Positions 50,277-59,445 of a stretch of DNA of 64,000 nucleotides are shown piece after piece. The notes below the pieces were generated by a model that saw nothing but the letters and a program-made list of their open reading frames with translations, ran no database searches and had not been told where the DNA came from. How positions within the stretch are numbered: position 1 is the first letter of the stretch; every line of letters begins with the position of its first letter. Position numbers and translations under genes: made by a program. This DNA comes from Pseudomonadota bacterium (GTDB lineage: Bacteria; Pseudomonadota; Gammaproteobacteria; Burkholderiales; Rhodocyclaceae): positions 37,170-101,169 of the forward strand of contig JAGTRU010000012.1 of NCBI GenBank assembly GCA_018261905.1, read 5' to 3'.

Positions 50277-51002
50277 ATGGTCGATATGGAACACTTGCAG
50301 GCATTGTTGAATTGTGCGACGGAGAGCGATTGGCAGGAGGTGTTCTTCTCGCTCTGCCGTGGTCAGGGTTTCGATCTGGCATTGTTTGCGGTGGTGCCGA
50401 GTCGGCATGTGGCATTGGAGAGTGCTTTCGTGCACAGCAGTTATGCCCCCCGCTGGCGCGCTACCTACGATACGGAGAAATTGCACTATGTCGATCCGAC
50501 GGTCGAGCATTGTCTGGCGAGGAATGTGCCAGTCGTGTGGTCACCTTCGATTTTTCGCAGTAGCTGCCAGAAACGCCTTTACGAGGAGGCATCGGCCTAC
50601 GGGATTCGTTCCGGGATTACCTTCCCCATTCACGGCCCACGGGGTGAGTTCGGCGTATTGAGCTTGGCGACTGGAAATCTGGGTAGCCGTGACTTCATCA
50701 GCGAATTTGGCCATACCTTGCCCGATCTGGCGTTGATTCGGGATTACGTTTTTGAGTCCTGTTTGCGTTTCGCACCGGGGGGGCGATCGGCCGAACGCAC
50801 AGTGCATCTCACGCCGCGTGAGCGGGAGTGCCTGCAATGGAGCATGGAAGGCAAGTCCTCATGGGAGATCGCCCGAATATTGTGTTGCTCGGAGGCGACG
50901 GTAAATTTTCATGTGGCGAATATCCGGCGCAAGTTCGACGTGACCACACGTCGTCAGGCGGTGGTAAAGGCAATCCGCCTTGGTTTGATTAGCGTGGGCT
51001 GA
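50277..51002 (+). CDS. luxR: LuxR-family quorum-sensing regulator (autoinducer-binding + HTH)
   Basis: Autoinducer-domain-like N-terminus (HYVDPTVEHCLARNVPVVWS, GIRSGITFPIHGPRGEFGVLSLA) and LTPRERECLQWSMEGKSSWEIARILCCSEATVNFHVANIRRKFDV; alternative TTG start at 50253. Confidence 0.93.
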   Translation: MVDMEHLQALLNCATESDWQEVFFSLCRGQGFDLALFAVVPSRHVALESAFVHSSYAPRWRATYDTEKLHYVDPTVEHCLARNVPVVWSPSIFRSSCQKRLYEEASAYGIRSGITFPIHGPRGEFGVLSLATGNLGSRDFISEFGHTLPDLALIRDYVFESCLRFAPGGRSAERTVHLTPRERECLQWSMEGKSSWEIARILCCSEATVNFHVANIRRKFDVTTRRQAVVKAIRLGLISVG

Positions 51003-51285
51003 GTTCCGACTGCCTCGGGGGCATCGTCGGGGGCTTCGGTGCCGGGGTGGTGCGGGCCGAACGTAAATCGCTGTCGCTGACAGCTCCGTCCAGATAGAGA
51101 CTGAGCAGGATGGCAACAGGGAAAGGTATTTCCATACCGAGTTCAAAGCGACTCCCTCGTGACTGTGAAACACCAAAACGCTGCCAGAAACGGGTCTGAC
51201 TTTCGCGCTTTCTCTTGCGCAATGCACGCAATTCTGCAGCACTTACTGCAAACCTGCCGATCGTTTTGGATGGATGTTCTTTCAT
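50989..51285 (-). CDS. rsaL: RsaL-like HTH repressor
   Basis: ESQTRFWQRFGVSQSRGSRFELGMEIPFPVAILLSLYLDGAVSDSDL closely resembles remembered P. aeruginosa RsaL; located between luxR and luxI on the opposite strand. Confidence 0.85.
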   Translation of the reverse strand: MKEHPSKTIGRFAVSAAELRALRKRKRESQTRFWQRFGVSQSRGSRFELGMEIPFPVAILLSLYLDGAVSDSDLRSARTTPAPKPPTMPPRQSELSPR

Positions 51286-51468
51286 ATGGCTTCTTGAGTC
51301 AGGTTCTCTGCTGGGCGGACTATTTCAGCACCCTGGGCGAATGGGAGAGGAATAATCCAGTCTCTCTCGAAGCATTTCAACCTGTCTGTTGTGATGATTG
51401 CCGGATTACCCGATACGCATATCATGGGCCGCCTGAAGTCATCGAGGCGAAAGAAAGAGAGGCCCATC

Positions 51469-52056
51469 ATGTCGCTGCAGATTCAAATTGCTCCCCGGCG
51501 GGAATTTCAGAGCAAAGTGCTGTGGGAAATGCACAAACTTCGTGCCAAAGTCTTCCGGGATCGGATGGGTTGGGAGGTGGCGGTGATGAGTGGGATGGAA
51601 ATCGATGGTTACGACGCGATCGATCCCTATTACATGCTGATCAGGGAGGCGGGGGGCGAGTTGCGGGGATGCTGGCGTATATTGCCAACCGAGGGCCCCT
51701 ACATGTTGAAAGACTCGTTCCCGCAATTGCTGCATGGCCAAGTCGCGCCACAGGATCCCGATGTGTGGGAATTGAGTCGCTTTGCTATCGATACCGATGG
51801 CCGCCATAGCTTTGGTTTTTCCGAGGTTGCCATGGAGTCGATACGGGAAATCATCGCCTATGGGCATCGGAGTGGCATCCGCTTCTATGTCACGGTGACC
51901 ACTACTGCTATTGAGCGGCTCTTGCGTCGCGCCGGTGTTTCCATTGCCCGTCTCGGACCGGATATGAGGATCGGTGTCGAGAATGCGGTGGCGCTATATG
52001 TTGATGTCGGCAAAACCTACGAGCGTATTTGCGGTGCCTTGCCGCAGGCGGCCTGA
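51469..52056 (+). CDS. luxI: Acyl-homoserine-lactone synthase (LuxI family)
   Basis: HKLRAKVFRDRMGWEV, DAIDPYYMLIREAGGELRGCWRILPTEGPYML, VWELSRFAID. Confidence 0.95.
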   Translation: MSLQIQIAPRREFQSKVLWEMHKLRAKVFRDRMGWEVAVMSGMEIDGYDAIDPYYMLIREAGGELRGCWRILPTEGPYMLKDSFPQLLHGQVAPQDPDVWELSRFAIDTDGRHSFGFSEVAMESIREIIAYGHRSGIRFYVTVTTTAIERLLRRAGVSIARLGPDMRIGVENAVALYVDVGKTYERICGALPQAA

Positions 52057-52123
52057 GCCTTGTCGAATCGATTCGGGTCGTGGGCCATTTTTCGATCCGG
52101 CGAGGGCTGGTCGAGGTGCTCCG

Positions 52124-52693
52124 TTAGCCGGCAAGGAGAGGGACGCTTACGGTTAGCGAAGGACGCGAGCAGTAATATCCGAACAATTCCTGCGTTTCGC
52201 CATCTTTTGCCAGGGTGTATAGCCCAAAGCATATGCTGAGCTTCTCCATGCCATGTCCTTTTGTTCTTGATTCGAGGCTGGAAAAATCGATGCTGGTATG
52301 GCCTGGGGGGATGCCGGTTTCAACCTCGGGGTCTGGCGTTACTGCGTAGGAGCGGGTCAGAAACGATGGTGAAAATGCGTTGAATGCCATCTCTCCGGCC
52401 GTGTATTCAAGGCTGTACACGACTACAGCATCATCCGAATTGTGGTAGATCGAGGTGCCGGAGATCGAGACGTAGTCGCCGGCATTGGCGCTGAATTGCA
52501 GGTTGGCGCTGCATTGCCCCGCGATATTTCCGCGAGCGCCGCTGCCGAGTATGAACAGATTTTCCTGATCGACCGGGGTTGGGGCGGCGGGGTCTTGGCT
52601 GGGAGCGGGGAGCGTCGCCTTGACGTTTGCCGTGTCAACGACGACCAGTATGTTGATGATGGCGGTAGAAACAGCATCCACGTCTGATTGCAT
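52124..52693 (-). CDS. AidA/PixA (inclusion body) family protein, copy 1
   Basis: INILVVVDTANVKATLPAPSQDPAAPTPVDQENLFILGSGARGNIAGQ...; homologous to the neighbouring copy. Confidence 0.85.
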   Translation of the reverse strand: MQSDVDAVSTAIINILVVVDTANVKATLPAPSQDPAAPTPVDQENLFILGSGARGNIAGQCSANLQFSANAGDYVSISGTSIYHNSDDAVVVYSLEYTAGEMAFNAFSPSFLTRSYAVTPDPEVETGIPPGHTSIDFSSLESRTKGHGMEKLSICFGLYTLAKDGETQELFGYYCSRPSLTVSVPLLAG

Positions 52694-52887
52694 GATGAGT
52701 CCTCTCTTGCGAATTCAAAACGTTGCGCCGACCGTGAGGCTAACGAGCGCCAAAAATCTTGATGACAAGCGGCATTGCAATATGACATCTCCGCGGTTTG
52801 GCGAAGAAGGTCTTCGCCGGGTGACTCGGCAAGACGACGGCGCTCGAGAGTCAAGCGCCATCGTTCGGAGCGTTGAAGCGAAATCCG

Positions 52888-53442
52888 TCAACCTACGGTA
52901 ATCGTCGGATCCCAGTAGTAGTAACCAAATAGCTGTTGCGTTTCCCCGTCGGGAGCCAGTGTGTAAAGCCCAAAATTGACGTAGAAATTCTCGCTGCCCG
53001 CCTTGGCGACTTTCGAGTCAAGGCTTGAGAAATTGATCGAGGCTTGCACCGGGGGAATCCCGTTCGAGGTGCTGGTGTTCGGGATCACCGCTTTCGACCG
53101 TGTCACGATGTTGGGCACGAAGGTGTTGAAGACAGAGTCGCCGCTCCAATATTTGATGCCGTAAATGATTACCGCATCATCGGAGTTGTTATAGATCGAA
53201 GTGCCGGTGAACCCCACGTAATCGCCGACGTTGGCCCGGAAGTTAAGGTCGGCGGTTCCCTGGCCCCCGATGATGCCGCGCGATCCCGTGCAAATCATGA
53301 ACTGACTGCTATGGTTGATGCCGGTTGGGTGGGCTGGATCTGTGCTGGGATTGGGGTAATTCTTCTTGACATACTCGGTGTCGATCACGATGAGAACGTT
53401 GATCTGTTGCACGCTGGCGGCATCTATTGAGATTGATGTCAT
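52888..53442 (-). CDS. aidA: AidA/PixA (inclusion body) family protein, copy 2
   Basis: INVLIVIDTEYVKKNYPNPSTDPAHPTGINHSSQFMICTGSRGIIGGQG... Confidence 0.9.
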   Translation of the reverse strand: MTSISIDAASVQQINVLIVIDTEYVKKNYPNPSTDPAHPTGINHSSQFMICTGSRGIIGGQGTADLNFRANVGDYVGFTGTSIYNNSDDAVIIYGIKYWSGDSVFNTFVPNIVTRSKAVIPNTSTSNGIPPVQASINFSSLDSKVAKAGSENFYVNFGLYTLAPDGETQQLFGYYYWDPTITVG

Positions 53443-53877
53443 CGCTTTTCCCTTTCTGGGTTGTGGTGCCTACTCATATGGCTTTTCGGCGACGCCTCGT
53501 CGAGGGCGGCTGGCTACCGCTGCCCATGTCCAACGAGTATTTATGTTGGCCAGAAAGCATTGCGCTGCCTACCTATGTTCTTTGCTAGGTTTACACGGCG
53601 AGCGAGTGTTGGCGGTGAGAACTGAGACTGGCCGCCGGTAGCTGAGTACAGCATGACTGTGATCGGGGGGGTAAAAAGGGTGTGTCAGGATGGAACACCC
53701 ATACCTTCACGTTCCTAGTTGTGATTGATTAAGGGAAATGAGGGGGTTAGAACTACTCCATAAGAAATAAAGGTTGGGCCATGCGATTGCTTTGCCGCGT
53801 AACCAGCGGCAATTCGGCAGCGTGGTTAGGGCGGAGACGAAGGCAAAATCGATTTGAACTGCACAGGGGGAATTCAG

Positions 53878-55692
53878 ATGAACGCTCTAACACTCATATT
53901 CGCGGCGGCCTGCATTTTCGCGATTGCCTATCGCTTCTACGGGATCTTCATCGGCAGCAAGGTGATGAACCTGCGCGACGACCGGGAAACGCCCGCCGTC
54001 ACTCAGGCCGATGGTCACGATTTCGTGAAGACCGACAAGTACGTGCTGTTCGGTCACCATTTCGCTGCCATCGCCGCCGCCGGTCCGCTGCTCGGGCCGG
54101 TGCTGGCCGCCCAGTTCGGCTTTCTGCCGGGTGCCTTGTGGATACTGATCGGCGCCGTATTGGCCGGCGGCGTGCACGATGCGATCGTGCTCTTCGCCTC
54201 GGTTCGCCATAAGGGACGAAGTCTGTCGCGCATCGCCGAGGCCGAAATCAGCAAGGCGGCCGGCAAGGTCGCTTCGGTGGCCATTCTGTTCATCCTGATC
54301 CTGACCCTGGCCGGGCTTTCCATCGCCGTGGTCAATGCCATGTTCAACAGTCCCTGGGGCACCTTCACCGTCTTCGCCACCATCCCGATCGCCATGATCA
54401 TGGGGGTGTACATGCAGAAAGTCCGTCCCGGCGACATCCGCGGCGGCAGTATCATCGGCGTCGTATTGCTGGCGCTGTCCATCCTGGTCGGGCCGTATGT
54501 CGCTGCCGATCCGGTTCTCGCCGCCATGCTCACCTTCTCCAAGAAGGAACTCGCCGTCATCATTCCGGCCTACGGCTTTGCCGCCTCGGTGCTGCCGGTC
54601 TGGTTCCTGCTGGTGCCGCGCGATTACCTGTCCACCTACCTGAAGATCGGCACTATCGCGCTCCTCGCCTTGGGCATCGTCTTCGTCCATCCCGACCTGC
54701 AAATGCCGGCCGTGACGTCGTACTTCTACGGTGGCGGCCCGATCATCCCGGGCGCGGCTTTCCCCTTCGTTTTCATTACCATTGCTTGCGGCGCGCTGTC
54801 GGGCTTCCACGCCATCATCGGTTCGGGGACGACGCCGAAGATGATCGCCAACGAGAAGGACATCATCTTCGTCGGCTACGGCGCCATGCTGATGGAAGGC
54901 TTCGTCGGCATCATGGCCCTGATCGCCGCCTGCGTCCTGGTGCCGGCCGATTACTTCGCCATCAATGCGGCACCCAAGGTGTTCGCCACCCTCGGCATGC
55001 TGCCGGTCAATCTGCCGGAGCTGGCCGCCCAGGTCGGCGAACAGGTCCAGGGGCGGCCGGGCGGTGCCGTTTCGCTGGCTGTCGGCATGGCCTTTATCTT
55101 CTCTTCGGTGCCCTTCCTGGAAGGGATGATGGCCTACTGGTATCACTTCGCCATCATGTTCGAGGCGGTCTTCATCCTGACCGCCGTCGATGCGGGTACC
55201 CGTGCCGGTCGCTACCTGCTGCAGGAAATGCTCGGCAAGGTCTATGCCCCGTTCGCCGACAACACCTGGATTCCCGGCATCGTCGTGACCAGCGCGCTGT
55301 TCACCTCGGCCTGGGGCTACCTAGTGTATACCGGCGATATCTCCACCATCTGGCCGCTGTTCGGCATGAGCAACCAGCTTCTTGCCACTTGTGCGCTGAT
55401 TGTCGGCACCTCGATGCTGATCCGTCTGGGCAAGGCGAAATACGCCTGGGTGACCGCCGTGCCCGGGCTGTTCATGTTGCCGATCGTGATGTGGGCGGGC
55501 TACCTCAATATCACCGCCAACTTCCTGCCCAAGGGCTTGTATCTGCTGGCCGGCATGTCGGTGGTCCTGATGGTGCTGATGACCATCGTTTTCGTCGAGG
55601 CTTTCCGGCGCTGGTACGCCTTGCTGCAAGTCGAGAAAACGGTTGCCGACAGCTATGGCGATCAGGTGCTGGCGATGGCCGAGGATCGCTGA
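53878..55692 (+). CDS. cstA: Carbon starvation protein CstA family
   Basis: MNALTLIFAAACIFAIAYRFYGIFIGSKVMNLRDDRETPAVTQADGHDFVKTDKYVLFGHHFAAIAAAGPLLGPVLAAQFGFLPG. Confidence 0.96.
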   Translation: MNALTLIFAAACIFAIAYRFYGIFIGSKVMNLRDDRETPAVTQADGHDFVKTDKYVLFGHHFAAIAAAGPLLGPVLAAQFGFLPGALWILIGAVLAGGVHDAIVLFASVRHKGRSLSRIAEAEISKAAGKVASVAILFILILTLAGLSIAVVNAMFNSPWGTFTVFATIPIAMIMGVYMQKVRPGDIRGGSIIGVVLLALSILVGPYVAADPVLAAMLTFSKKELAVIIPAYGFAASVLPVWFLLVPRDYLSTYLKIGTIALLALGIVFVHPDLQMPAVTSYFYGGGPIIPGAAFPFVFITIACGALSGFHAIIGSGTTPKMIANEKDIIFVGYGAMLMEGFVGIMALIAACVLVPADYFAINAAPKVFATLGMLPVNLPELAAQVGEQVQGRPGGAVSLAVGMAFIFSSVPFLEGMMAYWYHFAIMFEAVFILTAVDAGTRAGRYLLQEMLGKVYAPFADNTWIPGIVVTSALFTSAWGYLVYTGDISTIWPLFGMSNQLLATCALIVGTSMLIRLGKAKYAWVTAVPGLFMLPIVMWAGYLNITANFLPKGLYLLAGMSVVLMVLMTIVFVEAFRRWYALLQVEKTVADSYGDQVLAMAEDR

Positions 55693-55739
55693 GCAGAGTC
55701 GTTGTTCGCCGGCGGCGCCCAGCGGTTTGAAGTGACGGG

Positions 55740-55763
55740 AAAGGAACTCCGCGGAGTTCCTTT
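55740..55763. terminator. Palindromic terminator between cstA and the convergent methyltransferase gene
   Basis: AAAGGAACTC-CGCG-GAGTTCCTTT; same 10-bp stem as the purL terminator. Confidence 0.8.
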
Positions 55764-55765
55764 CT

Positions 55766-56863
55766 CTATTGGGGCTGGGTGCGCAGCAGCAGGATATTGC
55801 CGAAGGATTGCAGCCCGACCACTTCTTCGAGTTGCAGTCGGCTGGCGGTGAACAGCGCCTGCCAATGGCTCAGCGTGCGTTCCCGGCCGCGCGTGCCCAT
55901 CAACATCTGCAGGTCGAACGAGGCGCCGACCAGGTCGGCATGGCTTTCCGGCAGGACCATTTCCAGCAGCGCGATGCGCGCCCCGGTGCGGCCGCAGGCC
56001 GTGGCCAGGTTACCCAGCACCTGCCGGCAGGTGGCGTCATCGAAGGCGTGGAGGATGGCAGAAAGCAGATAAATGTCCTGCTCGTCACGGGCCGGCGGCA
56101 CCGAAGCCAGCATGTTGCCGGCCGCGAATTGCTGGCGTTCGGTCTTGCGATTTTCCGCCTGGGCGATGACTTGCGGCCGGTCGATGACCAGGGCAGTCAG
56201 CTTCGGGTGATGTTTCAGGATGGCCGCCGACTTGGCGCCGAGTGAGCCGCCGACGTCGATGATGCGGGCGAAGCGGCCCCAGTCGAAATCGGTGGCGAAG
56301 CTGTCGCCGGTCAGGGCTTCGACGCTGCTCATGGCTTGCGAAAACAGGGCGTCGAGTTCGGCATTGTCGTCGAGGTAAGCAAACAGCTCCTTGCCGTGGC
56401 TTAGCTGGAAGGGCGGCACGCCCCGTCGAATGCCATTTTCGAGCTGTTCGTACCAGGGGCGGCTCATGGCGTCGGCGTTGTGCAGCAGGATCATGGCGCG
56501 CACGTTATCGGGCCGCTCCGGGCGCAGAAAATTCGAGGTCTTGTTGTTGCGAAAGCGCTGCGCCGAGGTTTCTTCGAAAATGCCCATGGCGGCGAGCAGG
56601 CGCAGCAGGCGGCCGGTGGCGTCGGGATTCGTGCCGAGGCGGGCGGCGATATCCGTTGCGGCGAGTTCGTCATCGCCCAGCGCGCCGGCGATGTCGAGCC
56701 GGGCGGCGACATAAAGGGCGCGCGATTGCCAGAAGGCGGAGCCGATCTGCAGCAGGCGGAAGGGCGGCGGCGTCAGCTTGTGGTGCAGGGCCTGCAGCCA
56801 GGCACCGAATCGGGTTAGTCGGGCGAAGCGGCGCACGGCGCCGGCATTTTTCTGGAATGACAT
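55766..56863 (-). CDS. O-methyltransferase family protein (class I SAM, dimerisation domain)
   Basis: Winged-helix dimerisation region ALYVAARLDIAGALGDDELAATDIAARLGTNPDATGRLLRLLAAMGIFEE; FARIIDVGGSLGAKSAAIL. Confidence 0.87.
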   Translation of the reverse strand: MSFQKNAGAVRRFARLTRFGAWLQALHHKLTPPPFRLLQIGSAFWQSRALYVAARLDIAGALGDDELAATDIAARLGTNPDATGRLLRLLAAMGIFEETSAQRFRNNKTSNFLRPERPDNVRAMILLHNADAMSRPWYEQLENGIRRGVPPFQLSHGKELFAYLDDNAELDALFSQAMSSVEALTGDSFATDFDWGRFARIIDVGGSLGAKSAAILKHHPKLTALVIDRPQVIAQAENRKTERQQFAAGNMLASVPPARDEQDIYLLSAILHAFDDATCRQVLGNLATACGRTGARIALLEMVLPESHADLVGASFDLQMLMGTRGRERTLSHWQALFTASRLQLEEVVGLQSFGNILLLRTQPQ

Positions 56864-56873
56864 GGCTGTCCTT

Positions 56874-57476
56874 TCAGGCTTCGGGCGCCAGGCCGGCCGA
56901 GAACAGGCGGCCGTTGAAAACCGCCAGTTTTTCCAGAAAGGCCGCATCCATCGGCTGTTCCATCTGTTCCTCGAAAATTTCCTTCAACAGCATCGGCGTC
57001 ATCGCCAGGCTGACGAAGGCCATGCGCACGATGTCGGGGTCGGTGCCGGCGGCGACCTGGTGGTCGGCTTGCAGCTCGTTGATCCGGCTGGCGCCGCGGC
57101 TGCGGCCGCGTTCGAGCAATTGCTGGATGAAGCGTCGGCCGGGACCTTGCTTGAGTGCGAGAACCTTGAGAATGAGCTTGGGGAATTCAGGATGCGCCGT
57201 CATCGTCATGTAGTAGAGACGCAGGAAATCGCTGAAGCCGCCAACCGAGGCCAGCATCGGGCCGTCGAGAACGGCCAGCAGCGGCTGCATCGTCTCACGT
57301 ATCATCTCTTCGTAGAGGCCTTCCTTGCTGCCGAAGTAGTAGCGGATCATCGAGACATTGGCGTCGGCTTTTTCGGCAATCAGCCGGGTGGTCACCCGGT
57401 GGTAGTCGTCGGCCAGGAAACATTGCAGCGCCGCCTGGATCAGGCGTGCCCTGAGTGGTTCGGTCGTGGCGTCCAT
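56874..57476 (-). CDS. TetR-family regulator
   Basis: RLIQAALQCFLADDYHRVTTRLIAEKADANVSMIRYYFGSKEGLYEEMI. Confidence 0.92.
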   Translation of the reverse strand: MDATTEPLRARLIQAALQCFLADDYHRVTTRLIAEKADANVSMIRYYFGSKEGLYEEMIRETMQPLLAVLDGPMLASVGGFSDFLRLYYMTMTAHPEFPKLILKVLALKQGPGRRFIQQLLERGRSRGASRINELQADHQVAAGTDPDIVRMAFVSLAMTPMLLKEIFEEQMEQPMDAAFLEKLAVFNGRLFSAGLAPEA

Positions 57477-57596
57477 CGTCTTGCTCCGGATTGCGATGGA
57501 ATAAAGACTAGCACTGCCGCTCGCCGCTCTCGTAGTGCTTTCGTCAATCAAGATGCAGGGCTTGATTGAAGCGGGGAAGCGGTTACTTGTGGCGAA

Positions 57597-58058
57597 TCAG
57601 GCCTGGCAGACGTCGACCCACCGGCCGCCGGTAATTTCAGCCAGTTGCTGCGGGCTGATGCGGACCGCGCTGTGGACGGCGCCGGCGGCGGGCAGGACTT
57701 CGTCGAAAGCCTGCAGCGACTGGTCGAGGTAGATCGGCAGCTCGTTGGTCAGGCCGAAGGGACAGACGCCACCGACCGGATGCCCGGTCAGTTCGACGAC
57801 TTCCTCGGCCGGGAGCATCTTGCCCTTGCCGAAACGGTCCTTGAATTTGCGGTTGTCGATGCGGGCATCGCCGCGCGCGACCAGAAGCATGGCCTGTCCA
57901 CCGTTCACGCGAAAAGCCAGGGTCTTGGCAATGCGGCCGGCTTCGACGCCATGCGCGGCGGCGGCCAGCGCGACGGTTGCCGTGCTGACTTCCAGTTCGA
58001 TGATCGGGATGTCCAACTGGCGAGCCGCGAAGAAGTCGCGGACTGACTGCAGGCTCAT
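57597..58058 (-). CDS. YbaK/EbsC-family aminoacyl-tRNA deacylase-like protein
   Basis: AKTLAFRVNGGQAMLLVARGDARIDNRKFK..., GHPVGGVCPFGL. Confidence 0.9.
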   Translation of the reverse strand: MSLQSVRDFFAARQLDIPIIELEVSTATVALAAAAHGVEAGRIAKTLAFRVNGGQAMLLVARGDARIDNRKFKDRFGKGKMLPAEEVVELTGHPVGGVCPFGLTNELPIYLDQSLQAFDEVLPAAGAVHSAVRISPQQLAEITGGRWVDVCQA

Positions 58059-58402
58059 GACTCTCGGTATTCGCGCAGTCTGTCGAGTTGGCCGACCAGT
58101 TGGTGCGAGGATTCGTTGAGTTCCGGCAGCAGCAGGTCGGCCGAGTCGCCGAGGCCGCTGTTGCTGAGTTCGACGATTTCGTTGGCCAGGTGATGGAAGC
58201 GCTCGTGGATGACCACCAGTTGCTGGTAATCAGCAGACGTGACGCCGGTGCCGGTGGCTTCGTTCAAGGTGCTGGCCAGGAGGCAGCCCCGGTGTTCGGA
58301 AAGAGGCATGTCGGCATAGGCGCCGCCGGCAAAAGCATTCATGAACTGGCGTCGCCACTGGGTATGCAAGCGTATGGCGTGATCGATATCGATACGCTTC
58401 AT
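58055..58402 (-). CDS. Stand-alone CZB (chemoreceptor zinc-binding) domain protein
   Basis: AIRLHTQWRRQFMNAFAGG...HRGCLLASTLNE...YQQLVVIHERFHHLANEIVEL: H, C, H, H pattern of CZB. Confidence 0.75.
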   Translation of the reverse strand: MKRIDIDHAIRLHTQWRRQFMNAFAGGAYADMPLSEHRGCLLASTLNEATGTGVTSADYQQLVVIHERFHHLANEIVELSNSGLGDSADLLLPELNESSHQLVGQLDRLREYRES

Positions 58403-58504
58403 GGACTGTCTCCGGAAAATTGAAGGCGAGCGGCTCGGTTGCCGCTTCTTGCCGAAGGCTGAATTATGCCGCAGGGCCGTTTATGGGCAAGGGGGCGCGC
58501 GGCT

Positions 58505-59062
58505 TTAAATCGGAAAACGCTGGTGGGCGACGAATGTTTCCAGTTGTTCGCCAGCGAAAAACACCAGTCTGACTTCGTCGATCATCGGAGTATCGGCGAG
58601 GACCTGGCTCAGTGTGGTCGACACGACAATGGCGGCCTGTTCCGGCGGATAGCCGTAGACGCCGGTCGAGATGGCCGGGAAAGCCAGACTTTTCAGAGCG
58701 TGGCTGGTCGCCAGTTCAATGGCGTTGTGATAGCAGGCGGCGAGCAGTGCCGGTTCTTCTCCGTGCTCTTGGCCGTAAATCGGGCCGACGGTATGGATAA
58801 CGAAAGGCGCCGCCAGCTTGCCGCCTGGCGTTATCGCTACCTGGCCGGTCGGCAGCCCGTCCGGCCACCGGTCACGGCGCAGGGCGCGGCAGGCTTCGAG
58901 GATGGCCGGGCCGCCGCGCCGATGGATGGCGCCATCGACACCGCCGCCGCCGAGCAGGCTGCTATTGGCGGCATTGACGATGGCATCGACGGCGTGCTCG
59001 GTGAGATCGCCGAGGTATAGGGCGATGCGGCCGTTGAGATAGTGGTGGAGGGCGGGTTGCAT
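58505..59062 (-). CDS. Macrodomain O-acetyl-ADP-ribose deacetylase, YmdB-like
   Basis: GDLTEHAVDAIVNAANSSLLGGGGVDGAIHRRGG, FPAISTGVYGYP. Confidence 0.94.
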   Translation of the reverse strand: MQPALHHYLNGRIALYLGDLTEHAVDAIVNAANSSLLGGGGVDGAIHRRGGPAILEACRALRRDRWPDGLPTGQVAITPGGKLAAPFVIHTVGPIYGQEHGEEPALLAACYHNAIELATSHALKSLAFPAISTGVYGYPPEQAAIVVSTTLSQVLADTPMIDEVRLVFFAGEQLETFVAHQRFPI

Positions 59063-59131
59063 GGCTGAGTTCTTTACCGGTTAGCGACATGATAGCTGTC
59101 TCCCGGCTTCTTTTCGTTCGACGGGCGTCGT

Positions 59132-59296
59132 TCAGGCAGCGCAGATGCGGGACCGCCGGCGCCAGCAGGCCGGAGTCTGCAGGGCCTCGATATTCGGACC
59201 ACGGGAGCCGAAGATCTGGCGGGCGCGCTCGAGGCGGGCCTGTTCGTCGTGGGCAATGCCGGCAATCAGGTCGAACCAGTGTTGAAGACGTTTCAT
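59132..59296 (-). CDS. Small putative SOS-regulated protein (54 aa)
   Basis: Manual translation MKRLQHWFDLIAGIAHDEQARLERARQIFGSRGPNIEALQTPACWRRRSRICAA*; RBS-like aaggag upstream; LexA-like box 24 nt upstream; below ORF-track cut-off. Confidence 0.6.
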   Translation of the reverse strand: MKRLQHWFDLIAGIAHDEQARLERARQIFGSRGPNIEALQTPACWRRRSRICAA

Positions 59297-59319
59297 GGTG
59301 GCAACTCCTTTATTGGTGG

Positions 59320-59335
59320 CTGTATGGATGAACAG
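59320..59335. promoter_or_regulatory. LexA (SOS) box-like site 1
   Basis: CTGTATGGATGAACAG matches CTGT-N8-ACAG. Confidence 0.85.
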
Positions 59336-59367
59336 TGTCTGGCGTTCGGGTGCAGAATAACCGAAAG

Positions 59368-59383
59368 CTGTATGTATGTACAG
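59368..59383. promoter_or_regulatory. LexA (SOS) box-like site 2
   Basis: CTGTATGTATGTACAG matches CTGT-N8-ACAG with alternating AT-rich core. Confidence 0.9.
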
Positions 59384-59445
59384 TATTCGAAAATACTTTT
59401 ATCCAGAGTAGGCTTGCGGCATTCTCAAGGGACGGGAGACCCACG

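Noticed and set aside
51370-51420. Possible lux box (aacctgtctgttgtgatgattg) upstream of luxI
   Set aside because: Poor dyad symmetry; cannot be distinguished from chance without comparison.
52799-52864. Two small hairpins (ggcgaagaaggtcttcgcc; acgacggcgct...aagcgccatcgt) between the aidA copies
   Set aside because: No T-run and common in GC-rich DNA; not claimed as a terminator.
53887-55146. 419-aa minus ORF
   Set aside because: Antisense to cstA; D/G/R/H/Q-rich shadow.
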